Assembly (NCBI RefSeq): GCF_900187405.1
Contig: NZ_LT896716.1
Span: forward strand, 1,736,001 to 1,800,000
From: Geobacter sp. DSM 9736
Lineage (GTDB): Bacteria > Desulfobacterota > Desulfuromonadia > Geobacterales > Geobacteraceae
DNA length: 64,000 bases
Reading direction: 5' to 3'
Shown: one piece after another, positions 48,699-56,509 of the stretch
Layout: the number at the start of each line of letters is the position of its first letter
Numbering within the stretch: the stretch's first letter is position 1
Notes under the pieces: model-generated
Databases searched by the model: none
What the model was told of the DNA's origin: nothing
What the model saw: only the letters and a program-made list of their open reading frames with translations
Made by a program: the position numbers and the translations under genes

Positions 48699-50015
48699 AT
48701 GGACCTCTTCGATAACCGGGCGGCAGCAGAACGGCTGCGGGAAGCGCCCCTTGCGGAACGGATGCGTCCCCGCACTCTGGAGGAGTATGTCGGGCAGGAA
48801 CACCTCCTCGGGCAGGGAAAGCTCCTGCGGCGGCTCGTGGAGTCGGACCAGCTCACATCCCTCATCTTCTGGGGGCCACCCGGCTCCGGCAAAACCACCC
48901 TCGCCCGCATCATCGCCAACGCCACCCGGGCCCATTTCATCTTTTTCTCCGCCATCCTTTCGGGGATGAAGGAGATACGCGAGGTGATCAAGGAGGCGGA
49001 GGATGAACGGAAGTTCCGCGGCCGCCCCACCATCCTCTTCATCGATGAGATTCACCGCTTCAACAAATCGCAGCAGGACGCCTTCCTCCCCCACGTGGAA
49101 AGGGGAACCTTCACCATCATAGGCGCCACCACCGAAAATCCCTCCTTCGAGGTGATCGCGCCCCTTCTATCACGCTGCAAGGTGCTCGTCCTAAACCCCT
49201 TGACTGAGGAGGAAACGGCATCAATACTTTCATCAGCCCTGCGCGACGAGGAGCGGGGGCTCGGGAGTCAGCGTCTCGCCATCGCCCCGGAGGCTCTTAC
49301 CTTTATCGCAGGTCAGGCCGGTGGGGACGCGAGGGTGGCCCTTAACACCCTGGAAACGGCGGCGCGGCTGGCAACGGAGGGGGTGATAACCCTGGAGTCG
49401 GCAAGGGAAGCCGTGCAGAAGAAGCCGCTCCTATACGACAAAGGCGGGGAAGAGCATTACAACGTCATCTCGGCCTTCATCAAGTCGATGCGCGGCAGCG
49501 ATCCGGACGCCGCCCTTTACTGGCTTGCGAGAATGCTCGAATCGGGGGAAGACCCTCTCTTCATACTGCGGCGGATGATTATCCTGGCCTCGGAGGACAT
49601 CGGCAACGCCGATCCGCGCGCTCTCCAGATGGCGGTGGCTGCGCTCCAGGGATTTCAGATGGTGGGGATGCCGGAGGGACGGATCATACTCGGGCAGGCG
49701 GCGACATATCTGGCTACGGCTCCGAAATCGAACGCTTCATACGTCGGGATAGACGAGGCGATCGCCGAAGTCCGGCAGTCGGGTGCCCAGCCGGTTCCGC
49801 TCCACGTCAGGAACGCCCCTACCAGACTGATGAAGGATCTCGGATACGGCAAGGGATACCTCTATGCCCATGCCTATGACACCGGTTACGTGGCACAGGA
49901 CTACCTACCCGACCAGCTCGCCGGAAAGAAATTCTACCGCCCCGCGGGACATGGGTATGAGAAAACCATCAAGGAAAGGATGGAATACCTGAAGGGCAAA
50001 GAGGAGAAGAAATAA
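48699..50015 (+). CDS. rarA: Replication-associated recombination ATPase RarA (MgsA)
   Basis: 438 residues, AAA+ clamp-loader-like. Walker A GPPGSGKTTLARII, Walker B ILFIDEIHRFNKSQQDAFLP, then the winged/tetramer domain HYNVISAFIKSMRGSDPDAALYWLARM. It acts at stalled replication forks. The start is 8 bp after glgP. Confidence 0.94.
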   Translation: MDLFDNRAAAERLREAPLAERMRPRTLEEYVGQEHLLGQGKLLRRLVESDQLTSLIFWGPPGSGKTTLARIIANATRAHFIFFSAILSGMKEIREVIKEAEDERKFRGRPTILFIDEIHRFNKSQQDAFLPHVERGTFTIIGATTENPSFEVIAPLLSRCKVLVLNPLTEEETASILSSALRDEERGLGSQRLAIAPEALTFIAGQAGGDARVALNTLETAARLATEGVITLESAREAVQKKPLLYDKGGEEHYNVISAFIKSMRGSDPDAALYWLARMLESGEDPLFILRRMIILASEDIGNADPRALQMAVAALQGFQMVGMPEGRIILGQAATYLATAPKSNASYVGIDEAIAEVRQSGAQPVPLHVRNAPTRLMKDLGYGKGYLYAHAYDTGYVAQDYLPDQLAGKKFYRPAGHGYEKTIKERMEYLKGKEEKK

Positions 50016-50119
50016 AGGGGCGTGGCGGAATGTCGAAGAGAAGGAAGAGAGTCGAGACAAGCTTCCCGTCGTGGCTCTCACAGCACCTGATTTGAATATC
50101 CTTTCCCCGGAGGAGATAC

Positions 50120-51079
50120 ATGAAACGAATCGGCATACTGACCAGCGGGGGTGACTGTTCCGGCATGAACGCCACCATCCGCAGCGCCATGCGCACCGCC
50201 CTCGGAAAAGGGGTCGAGATGCTCGCCTACCGCAAGGGTTTTCTCGGCCTGATCAAGAATGACCACTTCCTGATGGACAACCGTTCCGTCTCCGGGATCC
50301 TCCAACGGGGGGGCACCTTCCTCCAGTCGGCCCGCTGCGAAGAGTTCAAGCTGGAGACGGGGCGGCAGAAAGCCCTTGCCAACCTTCACGAAGCAGGTGT
50401 CGAAGGGCTCGTGGTGATCGGAGGAGACGGCTCGCTCAAAGGCGCCCTGACCCTACATGGTATGGGCTTTCCGGTGATAGGAATCCCCGCCAGCATCGAC
50501 AATGACATCCCCTTCACCGACATGTCGCTCGGTGTCGATACCGCCCTCAATAACATCATCTACGCCGTGGACTGCATCAAGGACACCGCCAGCTCACACG
50601 CCCGCGCATTCGTCATCGAGGTCATGGGCCGGAATTCGGGCTATCTCGCGAGCGTCAGCGCCATCGCCTGCGGAGCCGAGTACGCCATAGTCCCGGAGGT
50701 GCAGTTCGACCTCTCCGACATCTGCGCGCACCTTCGCCACCGTTTTCAGGAGGGACGGGACAACGCCATCATCATCGTTGCGGAAGGGGCAGGAGAGGCC
50801 AAGACCATCGCCGACGCCATCAAGGACGCCATCGGGTTCGAGACACGGGTCACCGTACTCGGCCACTACCAGCGGGGAGGGGCTCCCTCGGTCTTCGACC
50901 GGCTCCTGGGGAGCCGCCTCGGAAAACGGGCGGTGGAACTGCTCGTCGAGGGGGAATCGGGGAAAATGGTTGGGCTTTCCTGTCACAGCATCGTCGCAAC
51001 CCCTCTGGAAGAGGTTGTACGCTCCGCGAAAATGCCGCAGGAAGATATGCTGCGGCTGGCCGAAATGCTGGGAATCTGA
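50120..51079 (+). CDS. pfkA: 6-phosphofructokinase (ATP type)
   Basis: 319 residues. LTSGGDCSGMNATIR binds nucleotide; GGDGSLKG marks the ATP type (Gly at the position where PPi enzymes have Asp). The catalytic loop reads PASIDNDIPFTD, with Ala in place of the usual Gly before the Ser/Thr-Ile-Asp. EVMGRNSG and VLGHYQRGGAP follow. It commits fructose 6-phosphate to glycolysis. GGAGGAG lies upstream of the ATG. Confidence 0.93.
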   Translation: MKRIGILTSGGDCSGMNATIRSAMRTALGKGVEMLAYRKGFLGLIKNDHFLMDNRSVSGILQRGGTFLQSARCEEFKLETGRQKALANLHEAGVEGLVVIGGDGSLKGALTLHGMGFPVIGIPASIDNDIPFTDMSLGVDTALNNIIYAVDCIKDTASSHARAFVIEVMGRNSGYLASVSAIACGAEYAIVPEVQFDLSDICAHLRHRFQEGRDNAIIIVAEGAGEAKTIADAIKDAIGFETRVTVLGHYQRGGAPSVFDRLLGSRLGKRAVELLVEGESGKMVGLSCHSIVATPLEEVVRSAKMPQEDMLRLAEMLGI

Positions 51080-51090
51080 TTAAATTAAGA

Positions 51091-51122
51091 AACCGGGGCA
51101 GATTTACGACTCTGCCCCGGTT
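51091..51122. terminator. Strong hairpin shared by pfkA and the small minus-strand frame
   Basis: AACCGGGGCAGA and TCTGCCCCGGTT form a perfect 12-bp stem with an 8-base loop. On the minus strand it is followed by TCTTAATTTAA, on the plus strand by no T-run, so it better fits stopping a minus-strand transcript, though it may serve both. Confidence 0.65.
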
Positions 51123-51142
51123 CCGACTTCTCTTCAACCTTT

Positions 51143-51307
51143 TCAAGCCCCCGTGGGCTTGAGATGCTGCACAAACCACAGAACGGCCGCCTGCGAACAC
51201 TCCTCGAAACAGCCCCCGCATAGGCATCGAAATGCCCCCCCCTTGAACACCACGAGCTTCTTCGGCTCCTTCGCCTGCTAGACCTTCACTTCCCCCGCAG
51301 GGCCCAT
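51143..51307 (-). pseudogene. Small cysteine-rich frame with an in-frame TAG at codon 10
   Basis: An ATG at 51307 with an excellent GGAGGGG site four to five bases upstream opens MGPAGEVKV, then TAG (51278-51280), then 44 further codons before TGA at 51143. The downstream part, LVVFKGGAFRCLCGGCFEECS, has four cysteines (C-x-C-x2-C-x3-C) and continues as a Trp/Phe-rich amphipathic helix. A terminator-like hairpin follows the TGA. Possible readings: a gene broken by a nonsense mutation, a sequencing error, or a shorter gene starting at a GTG pair after AAGGAG (about 51250-51260). I do not recognise the family. Confidence 0.5.
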
Positions 51308-51381
51308 TGCCCCTCCGGCACCGACTGGTATAGTTAAGATAACGTCAACAACGATCAGTCGCCGCACGGCGGGAGGTATAC

Positions 51382-51636
51382 ATGCAGCGTGTGAGGTCAA
51401 AGTTCATCGTGGTTGAAGAGGCTGCCGCCTTCGAGAAGAGCCTCCTCGACAGAGGATTTCTTCACGTAGTCAAGGAAGATCCCGAAGAGCTTCATCCTAG
51501 AGAGTTCCTGAAGCTGCGGGCGACGCGCAAATCCCCTGAAGGAACGCTGCTTGCCAAGGGATTCACTTTTGTGTGGGTGGAAAAGGAGGTGCCGGAAGAA
51601 CCTCCGCATCTGGCGCCGAGGAATCATTCCAGATAA
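51382..51636 (+). CDS. Small conserved-looking hypothetical protein
   Basis: 84 residues, no signal or membrane segment, no cysteine. It is charged and reads like a small folded domain (RSKFIVVEEAAAFEKSLLDRGFLHVV, GFTFVWVEKEV). GGGAGGT four bases before the ATG supports translation. The function is unknown; it stands alone on the plus strand. Confidence 0.6.
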   Translation: MQRVRSKFIVVEEAAAFEKSLLDRGFLHVVKEDPEELHPREFLKLRATRKSPEGTLLAKGFTFVWVEKEVPEEPPHLAPRNHSR

Positions 51637-51671
51637 GAGTGCTTTTAGCCATGTACTGACTGGGACTGCAG

Positions 51672-53561
51672 CTATTCCCCCTGCTCCGGCTCTCTTCTGA
51701 GAACCGGAATGGTGAAGAAGAAGGTGGAGCCTTCTCCAGTTCTCGACTCCACCCACATGCGCCCGTGATGCCGTTCGACGATACGCTTGCAGAGGGCGAG
51801 GCCGATGCCGGTTCCCGGATATTCCTCCCGTGTGTGCAGCCGCTGAAAGATCAGGAATATCCGGTCGCTGTACTCCGGTTCGATGCCAATCCCGTCGTCA
51901 GATATCGCGAATACCCACTCGCTCCCCACCCTCTCCGTCGAAACATGCACCGTCGGCAGGGTATCGGGTTTCCTGAACTTGATGGCGTTGCCTATGAGGT
52001 TCTGAAGAAGCTGCGTCAACTGCAATTCGTCTCCGAAAATGTTGGGCAGGCCGGCATTCGTGACAGTGGCGCCGCTATCACGTATTGCTACGGTGAGATT
52101 GGTAACGACACTTTGAAAGACAGCATCCATTCTGACCAGTCTGAACTCGCCCCCTCCCGTTCCGATTCGGGAGTAAGCCAGCAGCCCTTCGATCAGCTTC
52201 TGCATGCGTTTCGCTCCATCCACCGCATACCCGATATATGTCATACCTTTTTCATCCAGATTTCCGCCGTAACGCTTCTCGAAGAGCTGCATGAAGCTTG
52301 CAACCATCCTCAACGGCTCCTGAAGGTCGTGTGACGCCACGTAGGCAAACTGCTCAAGCTCCCGGTTCGATCGCTGCACTTCAGCAAGGAGGCGCTCACG
52401 CTCTTCCTCCGCCCGTTTCCGGTCGGTGATGTCGACGTTCATCCCGATCCACTCCCGGACCGTCCCATCGGCGTGCAATACCGGGGCTGCCTGCACCGAC
52501 ATGTGCCGGTATTCTCCCGTGTGGTGAAGCATCCGGAACTCAACCCGGTAGGGACCGCCGGTGGCCACGGCAGTACCCCATGCCTCCGAAAGCCCCTTAC
52601 GATCATCCGGATGGACCACGTTCAGCCAGTTACGGCCTGCCCACTGCTCATAGGTACGGCCGGTGAAGGCGCGCCAGGAAGGTGAATCCTCTACCGCCTC
52701 ACCACTGGAGTCGGTCACCCAAACGATCTGGGACGAGACCTCCACGAGCCGCCGGAACCGCTCCTCGTTTATACGCAATGCATCTTCGACATTTTTCCGC
52801 TCGGTTATCTCGTTTTCAAGAGCGACGTAAGAGCGGCGCAACTTCTCGGACATGGAGTTGAACGCCGACACGAGGTCTGTGAACTCGTCCTCCCCCCTGT
52901 CTTCCAGACGATAATCGAGATCTCCCTCCCCGATCATTGCGGCCCCCCGGCTCAGCGAGCCGATACGTTTCATAATAATCCGAAGCATGGACCAGGAATT
53001 GAATCCCGCCACCACCGTTACGAGCACGAGCAGCCCCAGTATGCTCCAACTCGCATGCGTCATTTCGGCTGAGAGCCGTTTTCCTGCAGCATCCCGCAAT
53101 TCCCGGGCGTAGAAGGCTTTGTCGTAGACCCGCATGTCCAACAGGCGGATCAGCCTGCTCTCGGTTTCATCCGCAAGCTCCGTTGACCTGTCCCCCCCAG
53201 CTTTCTCACGATTGGCCACAATGGCGGAAAACAGCTTTACCACCGCCTCATGGTTCTGAATGATGTCATCGAGCAACTTTTTGTCGTGAGGATCGGTAAA
53301 CGTTGTGGATGCAGAGCTGAGAAGTTCTTCGATCTGCCTGCTCTTGGCAAACCACTGTGCCCGCGCCCGCTCATTGCCGGTCCGCAGATAATCTGTCCGC
53401 AGCGCGGTTCTCTCGAATGCAGTGATGATGATTTCACCGGCGAGTTCGGACTGGCGCCTTGCGGTGTTGACCCTGTTGAGCATGAAGATGACGATGATAC
53501 CGACGAACAACACCGTCAGGACCAGAACCGCAATGTTCACCAACAGTTTTCTTTTAAGCAT
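51672..53561 (-). CDS. Sensor histidine kinase with CHASE-like sensor, HAMP and PAS
   Basis: 629 residues. Two membrane helices (about 8-28 and 175-195) flank a mostly helical periplasmic domain of about 145 residues. HAMP (about 197-250), a PAS domain (about 270-385, ending REWIGMNVDITDRKRAEEE) and HisKA with His in YVASHDLQEPLRMVASFM follow; then HATPase_c (NLIGNAIKFRKP, DDGIGIEPEY, GTGIGLALCKRIVERHHG). No receiver or regulator gene is adjacent. It lies 18 bp after an orphan binding-protein gene, suggesting that the binding protein helps sense the ligand. Confidence 0.88.
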   Translation of the reverse strand: MLKRKLLVNIAVLVLTVLFVGIIVIFMLNRVNTARRQSELAGEIIITAFERTALRTDYLRTGNERARAQWFAKSRQIEELLSSASTTFTDPHDKKLLDDIIQNHEAVVKLFSAIVANREKAGGDRSTELADETESRLIRLLDMRVYDKAFYARELRDAAGKRLSAEMTHASWSILGLLVLVTVVAGFNSWSMLRIIMKRIGSLSRGAAMIGEGDLDYRLEDRGEDEFTDLVSAFNSMSEKLRRSYVALENEITERKNVEDALRINEERFRRLVEVSSQIVWVTDSSGEAVEDSPSWRAFTGRTYEQWAGRNWLNVVHPDDRKGLSEAWGTAVATGGPYRVEFRMLHHTGEYRHMSVQAAPVLHADGTVREWIGMNVDITDRKRAEEERERLLAEVQRSNRELEQFAYVASHDLQEPLRMVASFMQLFEKRYGGNLDEKGMTYIGYAVDGAKRMQKLIEGLLAYSRIGTGGGEFRLVRMDAVFQSVVTNLTVAIRDSGATVTNAGLPNIFGDELQLTQLLQNLIGNAIKFRKPDTLPTVHVSTERVGSEWVFAISDDGIGIEPEYSDRIFLIFQRLHTREEYPGTGIGLALCKRIVERHHGRMWVESRTGEGSTFFFTIPVLRREPEQGE

Positions 53562-53579
53562 TCCAGCGCGCCCTCAGCT

Positions 53580-54572
53580 CTATCGAAGTATTCTTACAGC
53601 TTCCGGCCTTACCGACTTCATGCCGTCGATGTAAAGGAAGTTCCAGTAATCGGGCATCTGTCTTTTCTCTGTCAGCCTGTTGTGGATCGCCCATTGGGCA
53701 ACGTCCTCGTAAGTAAGAAGCAGTGTCTGGTCGAGGGAGAGATCGAATCGATAGTCATCCCAGGTCGTGTCTAGGAACTTTCTATCCAGATCGAGTCTCT
53801 TAGCGATAGTTCGTATAGATTGTTCCCTGTTGCTAAGGATAAAAGCGTCAGCCCTTTCGACGGCCTTCAGGATTTTCTTCACCGTTTCGGGATGACCTAG
53901 GAGATAGCTTTTCATCGCGACGAGACTGAAGGTTTCCCTCAGAAGTTCCGTTTTTGGCAGGCGCGCCGACTTCTCAGGCAATTGCGCCAAGGTCGAATAC
54001 CCATAAGGCTCGAACACCGAAACAGCATCCACCTCCCCCCGCGCCAGGGCGTCGGGCAGATCCTTCTGGGGGATATCTAACAGTGTGACTTGAGAAATCA
54101 GCATACCGTAGTAGTTCAGGTATGCATCGAGATAGAAGTGCGCCGAGGTGCCTAAAGTTGTGCCTACTCTCTTTCCCTTAAGGTCGGCCACTGTCTTTAT
54201 GCCCCGGTCGGTGCGAACGAGTATCTTCGAGTCGTCATAGTTATGAACGAAGGTCCCGACAACGGCATAATCCGTCCGGCTGAAGCTGTTCATCACGATG
54301 GGAGTTTCCGCAGCCGTCGCAAAATTTACCTGCCCGGCAAAAAGAGCTTCAAGCGCCAGTTTCCCGAAAGTGAACTGCTTCAGTGTCACATCCAGCCCCT
54401 CGGCAGCGAAGAATCCTTTTTCATGTGCCATTAAGATGGGGGTGGAGAGCACCTGGGATCCGATGCCAATTATTACGGCCTCTCTTGAGACATCCTTTTT
54501 TTCCGGCCCTCTGTCGCAGCCGGAAAGAACAAAAGCCATAACCATTACGAGAACGGCAGCGTTATGTTTCAA
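53580..54572 (-). CDS. Lipoprotein of the NMT1/SsuA-type substrate-binding family
   Basis: 330 residues. A lipoprotein signal ends VLSGC; the mature part is a two-lobed binding protein (STPILMAHEKGFFAAEGLDV, ALFAGQVNFATAAETPIVM, LKGKRVGTTLGTSAHFYLDAYL, GEVDAVSVFEPY), the pattern of proteins binding sulfonates, nitrate-like anions or pyrimidine precursors. No ABC permease or ATPase gene is adjacent; instead a histidine kinase follows. The likely start is TTG at 54572 with GGGAG seven bases upstream; a GTG at 54581 is too close to that site. Confidence 0.82.
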   Translation of the reverse strand: MKHNAAVLVMVMAFVLSGCDRGPEKKDVSREAVIIGIGSQVLSTPILMAHEKGFFAAEGLDVTLKQFTFGKLALEALFAGQVNFATAAETPIVMNSFSRTDYAVVGTFVHNYDDSKILVRTDRGIKTVADLKGKRVGTTLGTSAHFYLDAYLNYYGMLISQVTLLDIPQKDLPDALARGEVDAVSVFEPYGYSTLAQLPEKSARLPKTELLRETFSLVAMKSYLLGHPETVKKILKAVERADAFILSNREQSIRTIAKRLDLDRKFLDTTWDDYRFDLSLDQTLLLTYEDVAQWAIHNRLTEKRQMPDYWNFLYIDGMKSVRPEAVRILR

Positions 54573-54801
54573 AGTACACACTCCCTATTGATCGGCCATA
54601 TTCATCAGGCCGAAGCGGCGCTAGCCCCCGCACCACAGGCCGCAGACGATACGAGAACACCAGGAAAACCCCGATACTTTAGCAGCAGAGAACCATAGCG
54701 TCCAGACCTAGATGAGATGCCTCACATTTTACTGCATAAGAGCATCTCGCCACGGATGAAATCGTACTGAAAATGTGTATCCTGAAAGGAAGGAGAAAAC
54801 C

Positions 54802-55158
54802 ATGGAACAGCCGGAAATGGAACCTGTGGAACTGGATCGGGTAAAGCGGGATGCCGCCTGCGTCATTATCCGCGTGGGCCTCGGAAGCTACGACCTGCAG
54901 GGGCCGGCCGAGAACGTCCTAGTGCCGGAATCGCACGTGGCTTGGTCAACCGTTATCAATGACCTGCAAGGTGAGGGCTACTTCTTCGTAACACCGGGAG
55001 AGTATGCTGATATGGAGGGAATATCGGAAGACGAGGTACACGACCGGGTCGAAAAGGAGGGATGTCTCTTCGGCCTGATGTACCGCGACTCGCTCGTAGT
55101 GCCTCTCCCTCGGAGGGAAGCGCTTCTCCCCCATATCGACGTTCCCGGACGATTGTGA
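54802..55158 (+). CDS. Hypothetical protein, acidic, cytoplasmic
   Basis: 118 residues without signal or membrane segment. It has CVIIRVGLGSYDLQG near the start and GYFFVTPGEYADMEGISEDE in the middle. The ATG at 54802 has GGAG six or so bases upstream (AAGGAAGGAG); the frame is open from 54775. I do not recognise the family. A 7-bp inverted repeat (GAGATGC 54714-54720, GCATCTC 54742-54748) lies upstream. Confidence 0.6.
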   Translation: MEQPEMEPVELDRVKRDAACVIIRVGLGSYDLQGPAENVLVPESHVAWSTVINDLQGEGYFFVTPGEYADMEGISEDEVHDRVEKEGCLFGLMYRDSLVVPLPRREALLPHIDVPGRL

Positions 55159-55188
55159 ACCATAGGGGCGGAAGCGGAGGGAAAGTCG

Positions 55189-55653
55189 CTATGAACGAAC
55201 GTTCTCCCGCATCATCTTCGTCAGAGTGCGGTCCAGGGCCGATGCGAATTTCTGCCGGTCCGTAAGCCCCATTTGGGCAGGCCCGCCTGTTACCATCCCC
55301 GACACGCGCAGTTCGTGCATCAGGTCGCGATAAGCCAGCTTCTCCCCCACATTATCCTCGGTGTAAAGCTCTCCGCGCGGGTCCAGCGCCACGCCCCCTT
55401 TTGCAACCACCCTGGCGGCGAGAGGAATATCGGCGGTGACGACCAGGTCTGCGGCAGTGGCATTCTCCGCAATGTGATCATCGGCAACATCGGGTCCTTC
55501 CGGGACGATCACGGAGCTTACGAGCGGCGTGTGATGCTTCGTGAGCCCCGTGTTCGCCACGAGAATCACCGGAAGCTTCAGCCGTTCCGACGCACGGAAG
55601 ACGATCTCCTTGATGATGCGCGGGCAGGCGTCGGCATCGATCCAGACCTTCAT
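55189..55653 (-). CDS. YaiI/YqxD (UPF0178, DUF188) family protein
   Basis: 154 residues. The family signature is clear: [59 protein letters not shown], then [18 protein letters not shown]. The fold is PIN/NYN-nuclease-like with several conserved Asp, but its activity is not established to my knowledge. It starts 1 bp after the greB stop, so it is in an operon with greB. Confidence 0.9.
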   Translation of the reverse strand: MKVWIDADACPRIIKEIVFRASERLKLPVILVANTGLTKHHTPLVSSVIVPEGPDVADDHIAENATAADLVVTADIPLAARVVAKGGVALDPRGELYTEDNVGEKLAYRDLMHELRVSGMVTGGPAQMGLTDRQKFASALDRTLTKMMRENVRS

Positions 55654-55654
55654 C

Positions 55655-56134
55655 TCACTTCCCGTCCGGGCGCTTCGACGTGATGTCGAGGATGGTCACG
55701 GTGAGCGGCCCCGAGGGGCGTACGATCGTCACCTCGTCATCGATCCTTTTGTTGAGCAGCGCCTGCCCTACCGGCGAGTCGATGCTGATCTTCCCCTCAG
55801 GGACATCGAACTCGTCCGGCCCGACAAGCTGCCAGGTCCGCTCGTTCCCCTCTTCGTCTTCGTAGGTCACCCAGCAGCCGAAAGAGACCTTGTCCGGGTT
55901 CGCCGGGGCCGCTGCCACCTTCAGCACCTTCAGCCGCGATCCCAGGTGCTTCAGCTTCCGGTCGATCTCGCGCAGCCGCTTCTTTCCATAGATATATTCC
56001 GCGTTCTCGGAACGGTCCCCCTCGGCTGCGGCATCAGCCACCCCTTGAACGACCTTCGGGCGTTCCACGCGAAAAAGGTGATCGTACTCGTCCTGCAGCT
56101 TCTTAAGCCCTGCGGCTGTTATGAGATTGGTCAT
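55655..56134 (-). CDS. greB: Transcription elongation factor GreB
   Basis: 159 residues. An N-terminal coiled coil ([43 protein letters not shown]) carries the acidic tip residues that enter the RNA polymerase channel; [21 protein letters not shown] is typical for GreB, and a C-terminal FKBP-like domain follows. It rescues backtracked polymerase. The ATG at 56134 follows GGAGGATTCC. Confidence 0.92.
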   Translation of the reverse strand: MTNLITAAGLKKLQDEYDHLFRVERPKVVQGVADAAAEGDRSENAEYIYGKKRLREIDRKLKHLGSRLKVLKVAAAPANPDKVSFGCWVTYEDEEGNERTWQLVGPDEFDVPEGKISIDSPVGQALLNKRIDDEVTIVRPSGPLTVTILDITSKRPDGK

Positions 56135-56243
56135 GGAATCCTCCGGCACCACAGGGGAGATTGTTGAAAAACAGGCATCTCACAGCCCTCCTCGAAAGCC
56201 ACTTATGCGCTCTCTGCTGCGGGTGCGAACGATCTGTCTATTT

Positions 56244-56272
56244 TTGAACAACCTGAATCGGGTGCATTAAAT
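56244..56272 (+). promoter_or_regulatory. Sigma-70 promoter upstream of the rhlE-like gene
   Basis: TTGAAC (56244-56249) and TTAAAT (56267-56272) with exactly 17 bp between. Transcription would begin near 56279, giving a leader of about 230 bases before the helicase start. Confidence 0.55.
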
Positions 56273-56292
56273 AGCTTGTCAGAAAATAGAAA

Positions 56293-56434
56293 CCACAGGA
56301 GGATGCCCCCCTGTGGCGGACGTACGGTAACAGTTATACCTTTTTGTTGCGGCGGCGGCAAGTGCTCTTGGACCTGAACGGGCACCTCCCATCGGAATAA
56401 CTGGCACATCAGCGTCTTTATGTGATACCGTACG
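56293..56434 (+). promoter_or_regulatory. Structured leader before the DEAD-box helicase gene
   Basis: After the promoter come CCACAGG/CCTGTGG (56293-56299 with 56310-56316), enclosing AGGAGGATG, then nested pairs CGTACGGTA (56321-56329) with TACCGTACG (56426-56434) and CAGTTAT (56331-56337) with ATAACTG (56397-56403). A 24-codon frame (56303-56377) with five cysteines in it begins immediately after AGGAGG, spacing zero. No other gene fits the 375-base gap between greB and the helicase. An unnamed regulatory RNA or attenuator is the best reading. Confidence 0.5.
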
Positions 56435-56448
56435 CACAGCTTGAAAGG

Positions 56449-56489
56449 AAACCCGGAGCCTTCAGAAGCTCTCCGGGTTTTTGTTTTTT
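56449..56489 (+). terminator. Terminator inside the helicase leader
   Basis: AACCCGGAG (56450-56458) pairs with CTCCGGGTT (56471-56479), followed by a long T-run broken by one G. It ends 20 bases before the helicase start, so it must be read through for expression from the upstream promoter. Confidence 0.85.
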
Positions 56490-56509
56490 AAAGACAGAGG
56501 GAGAAGATA

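Noticed and set aside
51278-51280. TAG as pyrrolysine codon
   Set aside because: No pyrrolysine genes are seen and the lineage is not known for them; mutation or an alternative start is simpler.
56303-56377. 24-codon cysteine-rich peptide gene in the helicase leader
   Set aside because: The AGGAGG directly abuts the ATG (no spacing) and is inside a hairpin, so translation is doubtful; kept only as part of the leader.
56203-56409. Minus-strand 68-residue frame opposite the helicase leader
   Set aside because: It overlaps the structured leader, has no convincing start, and a plus-strand promoter and terminator explain the region better.
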